From assembly GCA_030684755.1 (NCBI GenBank), contig JAUXXN010000214.1, positions 1 through 9,961 on the forward strand: DNA of 9,961 bases, given 5' to 3'. Shown here piece by piece: positions 1-7,828 of the stretch. This DNA is from Hydrogenophaga sp. (lineage in GTDB: Bacteria > Pseudomonadota > Gammaproteobacteria > Burkholderiales > Burkholderiaceae_C). Every line of letters starts with the position of its first letter. The first letter of the stretch is position 1. Both the position numbers and the translations under genes were made by a program. The notes below the pieces were generated by a model, which was not told the DNA's origin, did no database searches, and was given only the letters and a program-made list of their open reading frames with translations.

Positions 1-1171
1 TGGTTTCGGTGGCTTTGCGCGGGGCGGTGGTGCGCGGCATGCGGGGCATGAGGGTGGACATGACGGTGGAACCTCCGCCTGGCTTGGCACCGGTGGCGCT
101 GGCGCTGTCGGGCGAGAAGCGCAGCGCGGTGTTGGGCACCAGCAGCACGCCGTTGCGTTCCACCGCAACGATGGTGGCCGCAGCCGTCATGCCGGGGCGC
201 AGGCTCAGGTCGCTGTTGTCCACGTCGAGCGTGGTCACGTACGTCACCACGTTGTCGGTTTTGGTGGAGCCAAAGGCCACGCGCTTGATGGTGGCCGGGT
301 AGCGCCGCGCTGGGTAGGCGCTCACGGTGAAGCTGGCTTTTTGGCCGGGTTTCACCGCGCCCACGTCGGCCTCGTCCACATTCACGTCCAGCCGCAGTTG
401 CGCCAAGTCTTCTGCCACCGAGAACAGTGTGACCGCTTGCAGTGACGCGGCCACGGCGTTGCCCGGGTCCACCGTGCGCGAGAGCACCACGCCGTCGATG
501 GGCGAGCGGATCGAGGCTTTGGACAAGTTGGTTTCGTCGGTGGACAAGGTGGCACGGGCGCTGGCCACATTGGCGCTGGCGCTGGCCTCGGCGGCCAAGG
601 CGCGTTCGACGGCAGCGCGGGCTGTGTCCAGTTCAGCGGCAGAAGGCACCTTGCCGCCCGAGAGCCGCGCCACTTCTTCAAAGCGCGCCAAGTTGGCCTG
701 GGTTTCTTTCACCGTGGCGCCCGCTTGGGCCAGTTGCGCTTGCGAGGCGGCCAGCGCCGCGCGCGAGCGCAACACCTGGTCGTTGAACTTGGCGGTGTCC
801 AACTCCACCAGCACCTGCCCGGTTTTGATGCGGTCGTTCACATCCACCAGCACGCGCTTGACCGTGCCCGAAAGTTCGCTGCCAATGTTCACCGCCCGGG
901 TGGGCTGCAGCGTGCCGTTGGCCGACACGGTGAGCGTGAGGTTGCCTTTGCGTAGGGTGTCGGTGATGTAGACCGGCGCAGCGCTGGTTTGTTTTTGCGC
1001 CTGCCAGGTGTAGACACCGCCCGCCAGCACCAGCACAGCGGCCACGCCGAGCCAGAGCGCGGGGCGACGCCAAAGGGGCGGTGCGGTGTCGGTGCCGAGC
1101 AAGGTGTTCAGGTCGGTGGGGGTGGTGGCCGACGGGGCCGATGGAGCAACGGGTGTTTTCGGGGTGTTCAT
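1..1171 (-). CDS. MacA-like periplasmic adaptor of a tripartite efflux pump (partial, 3' end off window)
   Basis: This is a membrane-fusion (HlyD/MacA) adaptor that bridges an inner-membrane pump to the outer-membrane channel encoded just upstream. The first 390 residues are visible. After a Pro/Thr-rich cytoplasmic leader there is one membrane anchor at about residues 37-54, then the first half of a lipoyl/barrel-sandwich domain (around 85-125). An Ala/Glu-rich alpha-hairpin follows (about 130-215), then the second lipoyl half with the S-P-I-D-G-V-V motif (223-229) and a beta-barrel domain. The run V-V-T-Y-V-T-T-L-D-V-D-N followed by L-R-P-G-M-T (308-329), and V-P-N-T-A-L-R-F (345-352), is typical of MacA-type adaptors that work with ABC exporters. 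A Gly/Ser/Pro-rich linker begins near 355. The ATG at 1171 lies 20 nt after the upstream stop and no clear Shine-Dalgarno is visible, so translation is probably coupled. The reading frame runs off the left edge. An RND-type partner is the alternative to MacB. Confidence 0.9.
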   Translation of the reverse strand, partial: MNTPKTPVAPSAPSATTPTDLNTLLGTDTAPPLWRRPALWLGVAAVLVLAGGVYTWQAQKQTSAAPVYITDTLRKGNLTLTVSANGTLQPTRAVNIGSELSGTVKRVLVDVNDRIKTGQVLVELDTAKFNDQVLRSRAALAASQAQLAQAGATVKETQANLARFEEVARLSGGKVPSAAELDTARAAVERALAAEASASANVASARATLSTDETNLSKASIRSPIDGVVLSRTVDPGNAVAASLQAVTLFSVAEDLAQLRLDVNVDEADVGAVKPGQKASFTVSAYPARRYPATIKRVAFGSTKTDNVVTYVTTLDVDNSDLSLRPGMTAAATIVAVERNGVLLVPNTALRFSPDSASATGAKPGGGSTVMSTLMPRMPRTTAPRKATET

Positions 1172-1191
1172 GGCAAAAAGGTGTTTCGATC

Positions 1192-2658
1192 TCAGCGTGC
1201 AGCGGTGGTGCGGTCGCCGGACGTGGCGGCGGCTTCGTCGGGGGTCCAGCCGCCACCCAGGGCTTTGTACAAGCGCACCATGTCGGCGCTGACGCTGGCT
1301 TGGGTGCTGGCCAGACTGTCTTGGGTGGACAACAAGGTGCGCTGCGCGTCCAGCACAGCGCGGAAATCAATCAAACCGCTCTCGTAGCGCTGGCGGGCCA
1401 GCAGCTCGGCGTTGGCCGCTGCCGCGCTGGCCGCTTGCAGGCGCGCCGAGCGTTCGCGGTTGCCTTGCAGCGACACCAGCGCGTCTTCCACATCTTTCAG
1501 CACGTTGAGCACAGCGGCTTGGTAACCCAGGCGGGCCTGCTCCAGCGCGGCTTCTTGCGAGCGCACTTGGGCTCTGGCGGCGCCGCCGTCGAACAACGGC
1601 ACCGACACGCTCGCCAGCAGCGCGCTGGCCACCGACGCGCCGTTGGTCAGCGCGCCCAGCGTGAGCGCGTTCAGCCCCAGCGAGCCGCTGAGCCGAAAAC
1701 TGGGGTAGCGCGCCGCGTCGGCCTGCGACACGCGGGCCAGTGCGGCGCTCACGCGGTGTTCGGCGGTGCGCACGTCGGGCCGCTGGCGCAGCGTGTCGGC
1801 GGGCACGGCCAGCGCCAAGTGGGCGGCGGCTTGCGGCACCGGGGCGGGCGGGGCCAGGCGGGTTTGCAGGGCGCCCGGGGCCTGGCCGGTCAACACCGCC
1901 AAACTGTTCATGGCCTGAGCAATGCCGGTTTCCAGCGCCGGTATTTGCGCGGCGGTTTGTTCGCTGGCGGCCACGGCCTGCTCCACGTCCAGCGACGACA
2001 CCAAGCCCGCCTGCGCCCGCCAGCGGGTGATTTGCAGCGTTTCGGTTTGAGCCGCCAGGCTGCGCCGGGCCGTGGCCAGCCGCGTTTGCAGGCCGCGCAA
2101 CTCGATGGTGGTCACCGCCACTTCGGCAGCCAAACTCACCTGCACGTTGGCCAGGCTGGTGGCCGAGGCCAACACGTCGGCCTCGCTCGCGTCCAGCGCA
2201 CTGCGGTTGCGGCCAAACACGTCGGGCTCCCAACTGGCGTCAAACCCGGTCTGAAAGCTGTTGCTGGCGTCGTTGCCGCCCGACTTGCCGCGCCGCACCG
2301 AGCCCGAAGCGCCCAGCGATGGCCCCGCGCTCGCCTGCTGCACATCGCGCTGGGCGCGCGCTTGCAGCAGGGCTGCCTGCGCGCTGCGTGCGCTGTTGTT
2401 GGCCTGCAGCGCCTCGGTCACGAGTGCGGTGAGCGTGGGGTCGTTGAAATGCTGCCACCAAGCCGCCAAGGCGGTGGTGGGTTGCCCGGGTGCGGCGGGT
2501 GACGTGGCACCAGCCCAAGCAGCGGGCACCGGGGTTTCGGGCAGAGCGGCGCCGGGCTGGGCCAAGCTGGCACAGGCCGACAGCAGCGCGCTGGCCAGCA
2601 GCGCCAGGGCCAAGCTTGGCCGGTGAGCCGGTGGTATGGGAGTGGAGTTGGGTTTCAT
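1192..2658 (-). CDS. NodT-family outer-membrane efflux lipoprotein (TolC-like channel)
   Basis: This 488-residue protein is a TolC-like outer-membrane factor, the exit duct of a tripartite drug or metabolite exporter. Residues 15-29 form a lipoprotein signal ending in a lipobox L-S-A-C, with Cys29 the expected lipidated residue. Two OEP (TolC) repeats follow: roughly 70-260, with the W-E-P-D-V-F-G-R motif at 143-150, and 285-470, with the L-R-Q-R-P-D-V-R motif at 290-297 that is highly characteristic of the family. The C-terminus ends in the usual L-Y-K-A-L-G-G-G-W (463-471). Length is normal for the family. I chose the ATG at 2658. A TTG three codons upstream (2667) is in frame, but neither has a strong Shine-Dalgarno and the ATG gives a more standard signal peptide. 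It is the first gene of an operon with the MacA-like adaptor, 20 nt downstream. Substrate cannot be read from sequence. Confidence 0.93.
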   Translation of the reverse strand: MKPNSTPIPPAHRPSLALALLASALLSACASLAQPGAALPETPVPAAWAGATSPAAPGQPTTALAAWWQHFNDPTLTALVTEALQANNSARSAQAALLQARAQRDVQQASAGPSLGASGSVRRGKSGGNDASNSFQTGFDASWEPDVFGRNRSALDASEADVLASATSLANVQVSLAAEVAVTTIELRGLQTRLATARRSLAAQTETLQITRWRAQAGLVSSLDVEQAVAASEQTAAQIPALETGIAQAMNSLAVLTGQAPGALQTRLAPPAPVPQAAAHLALAVPADTLRQRPDVRTAEHRVSAALARVSQADAARYPSFRLSGSLGLNALTLGALTNGASVASALLASVSVPLFDGGAARAQVRSQEAALEQARLGYQAAVLNVLKDVEDALVSLQGNRERSARLQAASAAAANAELLARQRYESGLIDFRAVLDAQRTLLSTQDSLASTQASVSADMVRLYKALGGGWTPDEAAATSGDRTTAAR

Positions 2659-2670
2659 GGTGTTCAATCA

Positions 2671-2685
2671 GCATACGTTGTATGC
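2671..2685. promoter_or_regulatory. Operator-like palindrome upstream of the efflux operon
   Basis: The sequence GCATAC-GTT-GTATGC has perfect 6-bp arms around a 3-nt centre and ends 12 nt before the ATG of the outer-membrane lipoprotein gene. Its size, symmetry and position are what one expects of a site for a dimeric repressor such as a TetR- or MarR-family efflux regulator. No regulator gene is in the window, and no convincing -35/-10 pair could be placed around the palindrome, so the regulatory role is inferred. Confidence 0.5.
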
Positions 2686-2974
2686 CGTGCCCCGATTGTG
2701 CGCAGGCGCACCCAACCGAGCGTGACTGTGGGGTGAAGTTCCGGTAAAGCGCACCCAGAGCAACCCGCCAGCACCGGGGTGCGCCGCACATCACGCCTGC
2801 GCGTGGGCCTACGTTGTGGGACGTGTACGCCGCGCAGATGGGCGAGTGTGTCGAAGTTGCGCCAGATTGGGACGAGGCGGCCCAATCGGCGTCAGTTGAT
2901 GAGGTCGATCAGCGCATCAGTTGGTCAGTGTCGAGTTCCGCACGTTTCTGCTGTTTGCGGTTTTGTGTAAGCCC
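2686..2974. other. Intergenic region between rhodanese and efflux operon
   Basis: About 290 bp lie here with no convincing gene. The region should contain the efflux promoter (minus strand) and the end of the rhodanese transcript. I see a 9-bp direct repeat GCGCACCCA at 2706-2714 and 2749-2757, one copy of a 22-bp repeat (2729-2750), a small GC palindrome GCACC-GG-GGTGC at 2771-2782, and an imperfect TGATG/CATCA inverted repeat near 2896-2920. Short open frames on both strands show no recognisable domain and no ribosome-binding site. No T-tracted terminator was found after the rhodanese stop. Confidence 0.5.
2729..2750 (+). repeat. 22-bp interspersed repeat, copy 1
   Basis: TGGGGTGAAGTTCC, two variable bases (GG here), then TAAAGC. 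This matches the copy at 4270-4291 at 20 of 22 positions. It lies in the intergenic region upstream of the efflux operon, on the left side of the rhodanese/DUF3617 pair. Flanking bases do not match beyond the 22 bp. Function is unknown; it could be a binding site or a relic of a small repeat element. Confidence 0.5.
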
Positions 2975-3331
2975 TCAGTTCAGAAACTTCGTCCAGTTCC
3001 CGATGTTGTAAACCTCGCGGTAACCGTTTTTCTTCAGCACCAGCTTGGCCATACCGCTGCGTGTGCCGCTGGCGCAGCACAACACCACCGGTGCCGTTTT
3101 GGGAATTTCGGCCAACCGTTGGCTCAGTTCGGACAGCGGAATGTTGACCGTTCCCGGCGCGTTCGCTTGGGAAAATTCTTCGCTCGAACGCACATCAACC
3201 AACAACGCGCCTTGCTTTTGAAGCGCGGGAAGCAGGGCAACAATGCGCCTTGCGTTCCACCATTTGTAGCCAAACCACAGCGCCAAGGCCAGGAGAGGCC
3301 AGTAGTTGGCCAAAAAGCCTTGAATACCCAT
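2975..3331 (-). CDS. Membrane-anchored single-domain rhodanese (sulfurtransferase-like)
   Basis: This 118-residue protein has an N-terminal hydrophobic segment (about residues 6-22, rich in Leu/Ala/Trp) followed by one rhodanese domain. The domain shows the L-L-V-D-V-R motif at 43-48, the P-G-T-V-N-I-P-L segment at 59-66, and the active-site loop C-A-S-G-T-R (86-91). Cys86 is the expected persulfide-carrying nucleophile, and another Cys (85) precedes it. The catalytic Cys and Arg are both present, so it is predicted active in sulfur transfer, tethered to the inner membrane. The physiological acceptor is unknown. The ATG at 3331 has a good Shine-Dalgarno (AAGGA, 3337-3341) five bases upstream, which decides the start. 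The frame stays open upstream to a TTG at 3463, but that would add residues before the membrane segment that look untranslated. It is transcribed divergently from the DUF3617 gene and is separate from the efflux operon. Confidence 0.9.
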   Translation of the reverse strand: MGIQGFLANYWPLLALALWFGYKWWNARRIVALLPALQKQGALLVDVRSSEEFSQANAPGTVNIPLSELSQRLAEIPKTAPVVLCCASGTRSGMAKLVLKKNGYREVYNIGNWTKFLN

Positions 3332-3624
3332 GTTGTTCCTTAGTGGGGGGAGTATTGAAATTTCGATTCTCGCAGCAAATGGCGGCATGTGCAGGCCAGT
3401 GGCTGTGTGATCAGCGGCGCGGTCGAGTGCTATCGGCGACACGCACAGCACTTGCCGCTGCAACTGGTCTATGGCTAAATTCCTCCTTTATTTTTCTATG
3501 ACTTACGCAAAACCGCCATGGCGTTGCAGCTTCGCTTTGCCGTAGTTTTCTACTTTCTATGGTTTCTCGCCTAGCTCAGACAGCTTTGGGTAAGTCTTAT
3601 TTTTACTGCTCCCAGGAGGAGTTC
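3332..3624. promoter_or_regulatory. Divergent intergenic region, rhodanese / DUF3617
   Basis: This 293-bp gap should hold both divergent promoters. For the rhodanese (minus strand), the stretch TTGCTG, 16 nt, AATACT just ahead of the Shine-Dalgarno is a weak sigma70-like candidate. For the plus strand, the AT-richer stretch at about 3530-3610 precedes the DUF3617 gene, but no -35/-10 pair stands out. A strong minus-strand Shine-Dalgarno-like AAGGAGG (plus 3482-3488) is not followed by a usual start codon. No hairpin or RNA gene was recognised. Confidence 0.3.
3614..3620 (+). promoter_or_regulatory. Ribosome-binding site AGGAGGA of the DUF3617 gene
   Basis: A near-perfect anti-16S match lies four bases before the ATG at 3625. 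It settles the start at 3625 rather than the in-frame ATG at 3559, which would put 22 residues ahead of the signal peptide. Confidence 0.85.
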
Positions 3625-4167
3625 ATGCGCATCACCACCCCCATCGTAGTGGCCATGCTGGTGGCCCTCAGCCCCTTGTCGCACGCCCAAAGTCAGAAGC
3701 CTGGCTTGTGGGAGCACAGCAGCACTGTGCATGCGCACGGCGGGCAAATGTCCCAGCAAATGGCCGAGATGAAGAAGCAAATGGCCGGTCTTCCCCCCGA
3801 ACAGCGCAAGGCTATGGAGCAGATGATGGGCCTGTCGGTGGCCTCAGACGGGCCAACCATCTCGGTGAAGCACTGCATTACGCCTGAAGAAGCCGCAAAA
3901 GCCTGGTTACCCAGCCACGACGAGGAATGCAAATACACCATTACCCAACGCACGGCATCCTCGGTAAAAGCGAAATTTGTGTGCTCGGACGAGGGTAAAA
4001 GCTCGGGAGAAGGGGTGGTTCACTTCAAAGGCGACAACGCCTACAGTGGCAAGTTCAACGTCAACACGCTGGTTGACGGAAAACCAGAACGCATGGAAAT
4101 GACCCAGACGGGCAAATGGCTGTCTGCCCAGTGCGGCAACGTCAAACCTGTTCAGTCCACGCGCTGA
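3625..4167 (+). CDS. Secreted DUF3617 family protein
   Basis: This 180-residue exported protein begins with a short Sec signal peptide (hydrophobic core about 7-18, predicted cleavage after the S-H-A at residues 19-21, just before Gln22). The mature part starts Q-K-P-G-L-W-E, the hallmark opening of the DUF3617 family of proteobacterial periplasmic proteins. It is followed by a Met/Gln-rich segment (roughly 37-70) and a C-terminal beta-rich half. Four cysteines (in K-H-C-I, E-E-C-K, F-V-C-S and A-Q-C-G) could form two disulfides, as is usual for the family. No enzymatic motif is visible and the family has no established function. It is the only clear plus-strand gene, preceded by a strong Shine-Dalgarno and probably transcribed alone. 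It converges on the restriction gene, whose stop lies 180 nt away. Confidence 0.88.
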   Translation: MRITTPIVVAMLVALSPLSHAQSQKPGLWEHSSTVHAHGGQMSQQMAEMKKQMAGLPPEQRKAMEQMMGLSVASDGPTISVKHCITPEEAAKAWLPSHDEECKYTITQRTASSVKAKFVCSDEGKSSGEGVVHFKGDNAYSGKFNVNTLVDGKPERMEMTQTGKWLSAQCGNVKPVQSTR

Positions 4168-4269
4168 ACGGCCAGCTTTGGGGCTGCGGTATCGAGCCTA
4201 TTGATCCAGCCCTGTGAATTCAGCGTCTCTACCCAGGCCTTTTCCTCGACACCTTCCGCAAGCAGGAGA

Positions 4270-4291
4270 TGGGGTGAAGTTCCAATAAAGC
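4270..4291 (+). repeat. 22-bp interspersed repeat, copy 2
   Basis: TGGGGTGAAGTTCC, then AA, then TAAAGC. It differs only at the two central bases from the copy at 2729-2750. It lies between the convergent DUF3617 and restriction genes and is itself bracketed by a GCAAGC / GCTTGC inverted pair (4258-4263 and 4290-4295). Confidence 0.5.
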
Positions 4292-4304
4292 TTGCTTGTG
4301 GGAA

Positions 4305-4330
4305 GCTGTGTGCCGCACGCGCACACCAGC
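4305..4330. terminator. Hairpin between convergent genes (possible bidirectional terminator)
   Basis: Arms GCTG-TGTGC and GCACA-C-CAGC form a 9-bp stem with a one-base bulge and a 7-nt loop. It lies 138 nt after the DUF3617 stop and 18 nt after the restriction-gene stop (minus strand). Neither side has a true T-tract; the minus side continues TTCCC. It is therefore only a candidate terminator. Confidence 0.35.
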
Positions 4331-4347
4331 CCGTCGCTATCCGGCCA

Positions 4348-7300
4348 TCAGGCCGCCAAGGCGGTGGCCTTTATGTGGTCCAGCGTCTGAAACAGCTGGT
4401 CCACCTGCGCGCTGGTGAACAGGCCGTCTGGCCCTTGCGGTGCGTAGCCGGTGAATGGCGGTTCGTAGAGCAGGGCCGGGTTCATCACGCCGCGTTCGGT
4501 CAGGTGGTTCACCACCAAATTCAAAAACTCCAGCTGGTTGCTGCTCAAGGTCTTGTCCTGCAGAAAACTGCCCAGTGCCTCGGTGGCGGCCTGTCGGTCC
4601 AGCCCCACCAGCGAGCGCACAAACAGGCCCAGCCCGTGCGACTCGGTGGCGGCGCGCTCGAACTCTTGCGCGGTGCCGGTGCCGCTGGCGGCAAACATGC
4701 GGTCCAGCTCGGCCAAGTCGGCGGGCGTGAGCGGCAGGTTGCGGCGCAGTTTGTGCAGGGCCATGTGGTCTTCGTGTGCGCGCAGAAAAGCGCGCACCTT
4801 GGCGCGAAAGCGCTCAAAGTCGCCCGCGCTGCCCTCCAGCGGCAACACCACCTCGGTCAGCTCGCCCAGGTGGTCTTCAAAGTCGGTGTAGAGCTGCTTG
4901 CGGGCGGTCTTGTCGATCAGCTTGATCAAGCCCCGCAGGTGGCGCCGCGCCTGCTCCAGCATGGGCAGCGTCACGTCTACCCACCAAGCCTCACCCGCCA
5001 CCGCCTCCAGCAGCACCGCGTGCTTGCGCACCTCGGGAATGTTGCCCAGCTCCAGCAACCGGGCGGCGATGTCGCGCACCTTCTGCGCCAGCCGCTCGAA
5101 GCCCGGTTCGGCGTTCAACACACCCAATTGCAGCCGCAGCACCAGCAGGTCGAAGCGCTTGGCGTCTTCGTCTTCGTCGCGCACCGCGCTGGGCAGGCCC
5201 GAGAGATGCACGCCCACGTCCACCAACTGCTCGCCGCTGGGGCGCACCCAGGCACCGGGCGCGGCCCAGGTTTCCACCCACTGGCGCTTTGGCCGCACCA
5301 CAAAATTGTCCAGGCTCATGCCCGCTACGATGGCCTGCAACAGGTTCGCCGTGTCGCGCCGCAGGCTGGCTTCGGTCAGCCGAATCTCGCTGCCTGCGTC
5401 TGCCTCTCCCGCGTGTTCGCCGGTGGCGGCCAGCCGTTCGTCCAGCGCCCCAACCAAGGCCAGCCGCGTGTTGAACAAACGTTGCCCCAGCGGCTGCGCC
5501 AGCGCGCCGTCGCTGCCTTCCAGGTTTTGGCTGAAAAACTCCAGGTTCTGGCAAAAGTCGAACACCAGAAAGTCGGCTTTGTCTTGCCCCGGGCCAAACA
5601 GGTCTTTGCACAAGCGCGTGCCGCGCCCCAGCATCTGCCAAAACTTGGCTTTGGACCGCACGATCTTGAACAGCACCAGGTTCACCACCTCGGGCACGTC
5701 GATGCCGGTGTCCAGCATGTCCACCGAAATCGCGATGTGCGGCGCCTTGTCCTTCACGGAAAAGTCGTCAATCAGGCTCTGCGCGTAGTCGGTCTTGAAC
5801 GTGATCACGCGCGCAAACTGCCCTTTGTGGTGCGGGTAGTTGGCGTTGAAGCGCTCGGCAATGAACTCGGCGTGCGCGTGGTTCTTGGCAAAAATGATGG
5901 TCTTGCCCAGCCGGTCGCCGCCCGCCACCTTGTGGCCCCGGGTCATCAGCGTTTCCAGCACCTTGTCCACCGTGTCCCGGTTGAACAGCCACTGGTTCAC
6001 CGCTTCTGCGTTCACCTCGTCGGGCACGCTGCCGTCGTCGTCCCATTCCAGTTCGTCCCACTGCTCGCGCTCGGCCTCGCTCAGCTGCGCATAGCGGATG
6101 CCTTCGCGCAGGAACCGCAGCGGCACCGACACCGTTTTGGGCCGCACCAGGTAGCCCTCGGCAATCGCGTCGTCCAGCCCGTAGGCGTCGGTCGGCACGC
6201 CGTCTTCCAGCCCAAACAGGCCGTAGGTGTTGCGGTCGATCTCGTCCTTGGGCGTGGCCGTCAGGCCCACCAGCAGCGCGTCGAAGTAGCCGAAGATCGC
6301 GCGGTATTTTTGGTAGATGGAGCGGTGCGCCTCGTCCACCACGATCAAATCAAAATGGCCCACGCCAAAGCGGCGCTGGCCGCTGTTCTTGTCGTCGCGC
6401 GTTTCGTTGATCAAACCCATCATGGTCGGGTAGGTGCTCACATACACCCGGCCCTCGGCGGTTTTGTCGGTCACCAGGTTCACCGGCACCGCCTCGGGCA
6501 AATGCGCCTTGAACGCGTTCACCGCCTGCTTCACCAGCGCCACCCGGTCGGCCAGAAACAGCACTCGCTTGGCCCAGTTGGCGCGCATCAGCACATCGGC
6601 CAGCGCAATCACCGTGCGCGTTTTGCCCGCGCCGGTGGCCATCACCACCAGCGCCTTGCGCTGCCGGTCCACCTCAAAGGTTTCACCCACACGGCGAATG
6701 GCGCGCAGCTGGTAATGCCGCTCCACCATCGCCGGGTTGATGGCCATGGCCGCCAGCGGCTTGCGTGTTTGCCGCCGCTGCACCAGCAGCTGCAGCTCGT
6801 CCTTCTTGTGAAAACCCTGCACCGTGCGCGGCGGGTACTGGGTGTCGTCCCACAACACATGCTCGTAGCCGTTGGTGCAATACATCAGCGGGCGCTGGCC
6901 GAACTGCTGTTCCAGGCAGTCGGCATACAGCTTGGCCTGCTGCTGGCCCGCGCGCGCATCGCGCCGCGTGCGCTTGGCCTCCACCACCGCCAGCGGCAGC
7001 CCGTCGTCGCCCCACAGCACGTAATCCACATAGCCCAACCCCTGCTGGTTCGGCATGCCGCGCACTTCAAATTCCCGGTCCCGCGCCTGGTCCAGCGCCC
7101 AACCGGCTTCTTTCAGCAGCAGGTCGATGTAGAGATCGCGGGTTTGCGCCTCGTTGTAGTCGTGCGTGTCGGGCTGGGCGGCGTTGGCCTGCTTGGTGGC
7201 GGCCACTTCGGCGTGCAGGCGGGCCAGTTCGGCGTCCAGCGCCGCGTTTTTTTGCTGCGCAGCCGCCAAAGCCGCGTCGCGTTCGGCCAGCTCGGCGGCC

Positions 7301-7803
7301 AGGCGTTGCAGTTCTGCCGGTGTCTTGCTTGGCTCGGTCTGCCAGGGCTGCGCGGCGGGCAGCAGCTCGGCGCGGAACTGCAGCGCCGGGTCTGGCCGCG
7401 CTTGCGCGTGGCGCCCGTAGTGCCGCGCCAGCCAAAACGCCACCTGAAACAGCTCGCGCAACACCGCCAGCGCGTCCGCGCCGCTGATGGGCCGTGTGCT
7501 GTGCGCCGCGCTGTTGCCCTGGCGGCGAATCACGTCCATCTTCGCGTGCAGCGCCGCGCCCACCAGCTGCTTGAAGCTGGGTTCAAACAAAAACGCCGAC
7601 AAATCCGCCTGGTACGGCATGCGCAGCGCGCCGCCCTGGCCCGTTTCGGCCCGGTACAACCAAGCCACCGACAGCTCCAGCGTGCGCCGCGCATAAAAGC
7701 AGGCCGTGCGCGGGTCGATGTGACAGGCCACTTCGGCGCGCTGCGCCTCGACCAACAGCTCGGGCCAGACGGTTTGCAGAAAGGCGAAGTTCGATGGGTT
7801 CAT
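4348..7803 (-). CDS. hsdR: Type I restriction endonuclease R subunit (EcoEI-like, DUF4145 N-terminus)
   Basis: This 1151-residue protein is a complete ATP-driven translocase/nuclease subunit of a type I restriction enzyme. In order it has: a DUF4145-like N-terminal domain (about 20-125); an Ala/Glu coiled coil (about 162-208); an HsdR_N nuclease domain with the PD-(D/E)XK residues Asp260 and Glu275-Ala-Lys277; helicase motif I A-T-G-A-G-K-T (389-395); motif II D-E-A-H (490-493); motif III L-T-A-T-P (514-518); motif V D-T-G-I-D (698-702); motif [10 protein letters not shown] (723-730); and an EcoEI_R_C C-terminus with the [15 protein letters not shown] segment (1099-1113). No catalytic residue is missing. 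The ATG at 7803 has a GGAGG Shine-Dalgarno nine bases upstream. It lies 25 nt behind hipA on the same strand, so it probably shares the hipBA promoter. Neither a methylase nor a specificity subunit is in the window, so target and completeness are unknown. Confidence 0.93.
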   Translation of the reverse strand: MNPSNFAFLQTVWPELLVEAQRAEVACHIDPRTACFYARRTLELSVAWLYRAETGQGGALRMPYQADLSAFLFEPSFKQLVGAALHAKMDVIRRQGNSAAHSTRPISGADALAVLRELFQVAFWLARHYGRHAQARPDPALQFRAELLPAAQPWQTEPSKTPAELQRLAAELAERDAALAAAQQKNAALDAELARLHAEVAATKQANAAQPDTHDYNEAQTRDLYIDLLLKEAGWALDQARDREFEVRGMPNQQGLGYVDYVLWGDDGLPLAVVEAKRTRRDARAGQQQAKLYADCLEQQFGQRPLMYCTNGYEHVLWDDTQYPPRTVQGFHKKDELQLLVQRRQTRKPLAAMAINPAMVERHYQLRAIRRVGETFEVDRQRKALVVMATGAGKTRTVIALADVLMRANWAKRVLFLADRVALVKQAVNAFKAHLPEAVPVNLVTDKTAEGRVYVSTYPTMMGLINETRDDKNSGQRRFGVGHFDLIVVDEAHRSIYQKYRAIFGYFDALLVGLTATPKDEIDRNTYGLFGLEDGVPTDAYGLDDAIAEGYLVRPKTVSVPLRFLREGIRYAQLSEAEREQWDELEWDDDGSVPDEVNAEAVNQWLFNRDTVDKVLETLMTRGHKVAGGDRLGKTIIFAKNHAHAEFIAERFNANYPHHKGQFARVITFKTDYAQSLIDDFSVKDKAPHIAISVDMLDTGIDVPEVVNLVLFKIVRSKAKFWQMLGRGTRLCKDLFGPGQDKADFLVFDFCQNLEFFSQNLEGSDGALAQPLGQRLFNTRLALVGALDERLAATGEHAGEADAGSEIRLTEASLRRDTANLLQAIVAGMSLDNFVVRPKRQWVETWAAPGAWVRPSGEQLVDVGVHLSGLPSAVRDEDEDAKRFDLLVLRLQLGVLNAEPGFERLAQKVRDIAARLLELGNIPEVRKHAVLLEAVAGEAWWVDVTLPMLEQARRHLRGLIKLIDKTARKQLYTDFEDHLGELTEVVLPLEGSAGDFERFRAKVRAFLRAHEDHMALHKLRRNLPLTPADLAELDRMFAASGTGTAQEFERAATESHGLGLFVRSLVGLDRQAATEALGSFLQDKTLSSNQLEFLNLVVNHLTERGVMNPALLYEPPFTGYAPQGPDGLFTSAQVDQLFQTLDHIKATALAA

Positions 7804-7810
7804 GTGTGTG

Positions 7811-7818
7811 CCCCTCCC
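7811..7818 (-). promoter_or_regulatory. Ribosome-binding site of the restriction gene
   Basis: On the minus strand the hipA-hsdR gap reads GGGAGGGG, with GGAGG nine bases before the ATG. It supports the 7803 start and independent translation initiation within the shared transcript. Confidence 0.65.
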
Positions 7819-7828
7819 AGAGCTTGGT

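Noticed and set aside
1081..2502. A 473-residue plus-strand open frame
   Set aside because: It is antisense to the outer-membrane lipoprotein gene, with Gly/Gln/Arg/His low-complexity composition and no ribosome-binding site or domain.
2814..3011. A 65-residue plus-strand frame with a fairly protein-like acidic composition in the intergenic gap
   Set aside because: It has no ribosome-binding site or recognisable family, and its end overlaps the 3' end of the rhodanese gene on the other strand. Its composition alone is not enough to call a gene.
3332..3463. Extended rhodanese starting at the TTG at 3463
   Set aside because: The ATG at 3331 has a well-placed AAGGA and directly precedes the membrane segment. 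The extension shows no conserved-looking sequence, and the Shine-Dalgarno upstream of the TTG is too far away.
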